64,000 nt of DNA, taken from Ampelocalamus luodianensis. Taxonomy: Eukaryota; Streptophyta; Magnoliopsida; Poales; Poaceae. This document shows positions 62,601 to 64,000 of this stretch, piece by piece (the first letter of the stretch is position 1; every line of letters begins with the position of its first letter). Position numbers and translations under genes: made by a program. The DNA lies in the NCBI GenBank assembly GCA_036346255.1, contig CM070626.1:12672001-12736000 (forward strand), written 5' to 3'. The notes under the pieces were generated by a model, which saw nothing but the letters and a program-made list of their open reading frames with translations, made no database searches and had not been told where the DNA came from.

Positions 62601-64000
62601 TGCCTGTGGTGAATTGGTGATCTACGCTGGAGTTTTCCGTTCTGCCGCCGCTTTATTTCTTTGTTAGCTCGCGTGGCTTAATAAGTGTAAACTCACCATA
62701 AGGTCAAAACCGTTATTTGTTATTCGAACTAATCGCTTACCTTATCTATCGCTTGTGTGGATCGACATTTACTGTGTTAACCACCTGTGCACTAGCGTGA
62801 TCCCCGACTAGTGCGATACACGAGGGTTCCAAATCGAAATTCCGGGTCCCGGCATGAGGTGGTATCGAGCTGTGTTGATCAGAGGTCTTGACCTTAGTTA
62901 GATTGGCCGTTTTTAGAGAGTCCAAATTATTTTCTAAAAGAAAAATTAACTTGCAAAGTTAATTGATTGCTTAACTTCTTCTATCTCTCTCACCTCAACT
63001 TTTGCTATGATCTCTTCTCTCCCATTTGTTTTAAAGTTGCTCTTACCTGCTCGTCTGTCTCGACAGATGCCTCGCTTCGAGCTATGGTGAGCGACCGAGG
63101 GTATGCCGAGTCGTGGAAGCCGCACATGTGTTCTGAGGTTTTGATCGTCTCGCACGTCGGCAACAATCGGACGGTGAATGGACGAAACCGAGGAGTGATT
63201 TGTCACCGACGATCTACGCCAGAGGAACGATAAGCGAGCCAACCTTCGCACATCTCGTGAGGAAGATCACTTGGCCGAAGGTATCCAGAGTCGCCGCGCT
63301 TGGCCATGCTATGTATCTCGCAACATCTACGCGACGGGAGCTTCAAGACACCGCTTCCGTTACCACCCTGTAGCTGCACTGTGGACTTGCCAAAGACGCT
63401 ACCCGCCCACGTAAGGAGAGAGCAACGCTACGATCAGACACCTCGCCCGATGGGCCAGGCCGCCAGAGGAAGCTTTGGAGAGGACTATCACGAGTTGGAT
63501 CATGTCTATGAAGCCTTGCGAGAGTCAAGAGAAGGTCGCCACTCGCAAGAGATTCTCTACTGACCAAGTCCCCAAGAAGAGGAAGACCCAGGAGGACCTC
63601 AAGAAGATCCAGCAGGAAGGCCCATTGAGCCCGAAGAAGATGCAGAGCCGAGGAGCCACCGAGCTGGGCTTGCACTGAACGCCTCGCCTCCGCCGCACCA
63701 GCCTAGGGCATCGATCAGCTTGCTAAGATGCCGCTCACTCGAAGTCACACCGCCAGAGCGCGCCGCGGTTGTGGAGGCTTTCTCGAGTAGTTGGTCTTAA
63801 TTCCAGCCAAAGCTTAGCGCTGGGCTTAGTGAGTCGCCTTAGGCGGTAGTTTTGTGTGCTTAGGACATTGTTTCTTTTTGTGTGCGAGTATGAGTGCAAA
63901 GGCCCTTAGGCATTTGTTGCAAACCATGCTAAGACCCTAATTAATAAAGGTATTTCATTTGAGTTTCTTGATCTGTGTTTTGTTGGGTTTAACCTACCCC
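59684..64000 (+). mobile_element. Ty3/gypsy-like LTR retrotransposon, 5' part (continues beyond the window)
   Basis: A 3171-bp LTR (59684-62854) begins TGTAACATCCC and ends GGTCCCGGCA, followed by a primer-binding site TGGTATCGAGC (62860-62870). TATAAAA lies at 60390-60396. The interior 62871-64000 shows no recognisable gag in its first 1.1 kb. It has short ORFs, a Lys/Glu/Gln-rich stretch near 63580-63650, and an AT-rich leader-like end. The superfamily call rests on LTR length, the TGTAACATCCC start and similarity to the solo LTR at 2706; no pol domain is in view. Confidence 0.75.
60390..60396 (+). promoter_or_regulatory. TATA box in the gypsy-like LTR
   Basis: TATAAAA followed by GGGAGG, matching the position and context of the TATA box in the solo LTR at 3348. 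It lies about 0.7 kb into the LTR, leaving an unusually long transcribed LTR portion. Confidence 0.55.

Overview
This is plant nuclear DNA from a grass, most probably an Oryza species. The reasons are a 19-exon gene whose deduced 716-residue product agrees, as far as I can recall it, almost residue for residue with rice delta-1-pyrroline-5-carboxylate synthetase 2; GT-AG introns; GC-rich grass-type 5' exons; and grass transposon families (Sirevirus-like copia, Pack-MULE, hAT and Micron-like elements in TA microsatellites). The species call is inference.

Layout. 1-2186: intergenic DNA with a three-copy tandem repeat. 2187-22833: one minus-strand copia element (A) whose two LTRs have each been invaded. 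The left LTR holds a solo LTR (2706-3925). The right LTR holds a Pack-MULE (11085-22173) carrying a broken calcium-dependent protein kinase gene. That kinase is split by a chimeric copia element (B, 12372-21485). Target duplications, and the sister LTR serving as an empty-site reference, give the order of events. 22834-26959: MITEs and a 3 kb hAT element that itself carries a Mutator-type fold-back element; the hAT ends about 0.5 kb before the P5CS start codon.

27435-39312: P5CS gene, plus strand, apparently intact. Intron 14 has grown to 5.3 kb because it hosts a copia element (E), which hosts a second copia element (D) and a hAT MITE. 39915-42773: AT-rich candidate Helitron. 43380-44971: a minus-strand bHLH gene of the ILR3/subgroup IVc type (233 aa, 5 exons), convergent with P5CS, with one apparent GC-AG intron. 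45459-50630: a 5.2 kb element with long terminal inverted repeats carrying a decayed plant-mobile-domain gene. 52244-55486: a cluster of MITEs in long TA/GT/CA microsatellites (Micron-like). 55660-56040: a GC-rich 120-bp minisatellite. 56585-59056: a frameshifted FAR1/FHY3-type (MULE-transposase-derived) gene. 59684-64000: a 3.2 kb LTR and the start of the interior of a gypsy-like retrotransposon that runs off the window.

Only P5CS and the bHLH gene look like functional host genes. P5CS makes the proline precursor under osmotic stress, and subgroup IVc bHLH proteins govern iron-deficiency and related responses; nothing here shows that the two work together. Everything else is mobile DNA or its remains. 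No novel gene system was found. The items most worth a second look are the chimeric copia element with LTRs in both orientations, the fold-back elements, the plant-mobile-domain transposon, and the nested insertions in the P5CS intron.
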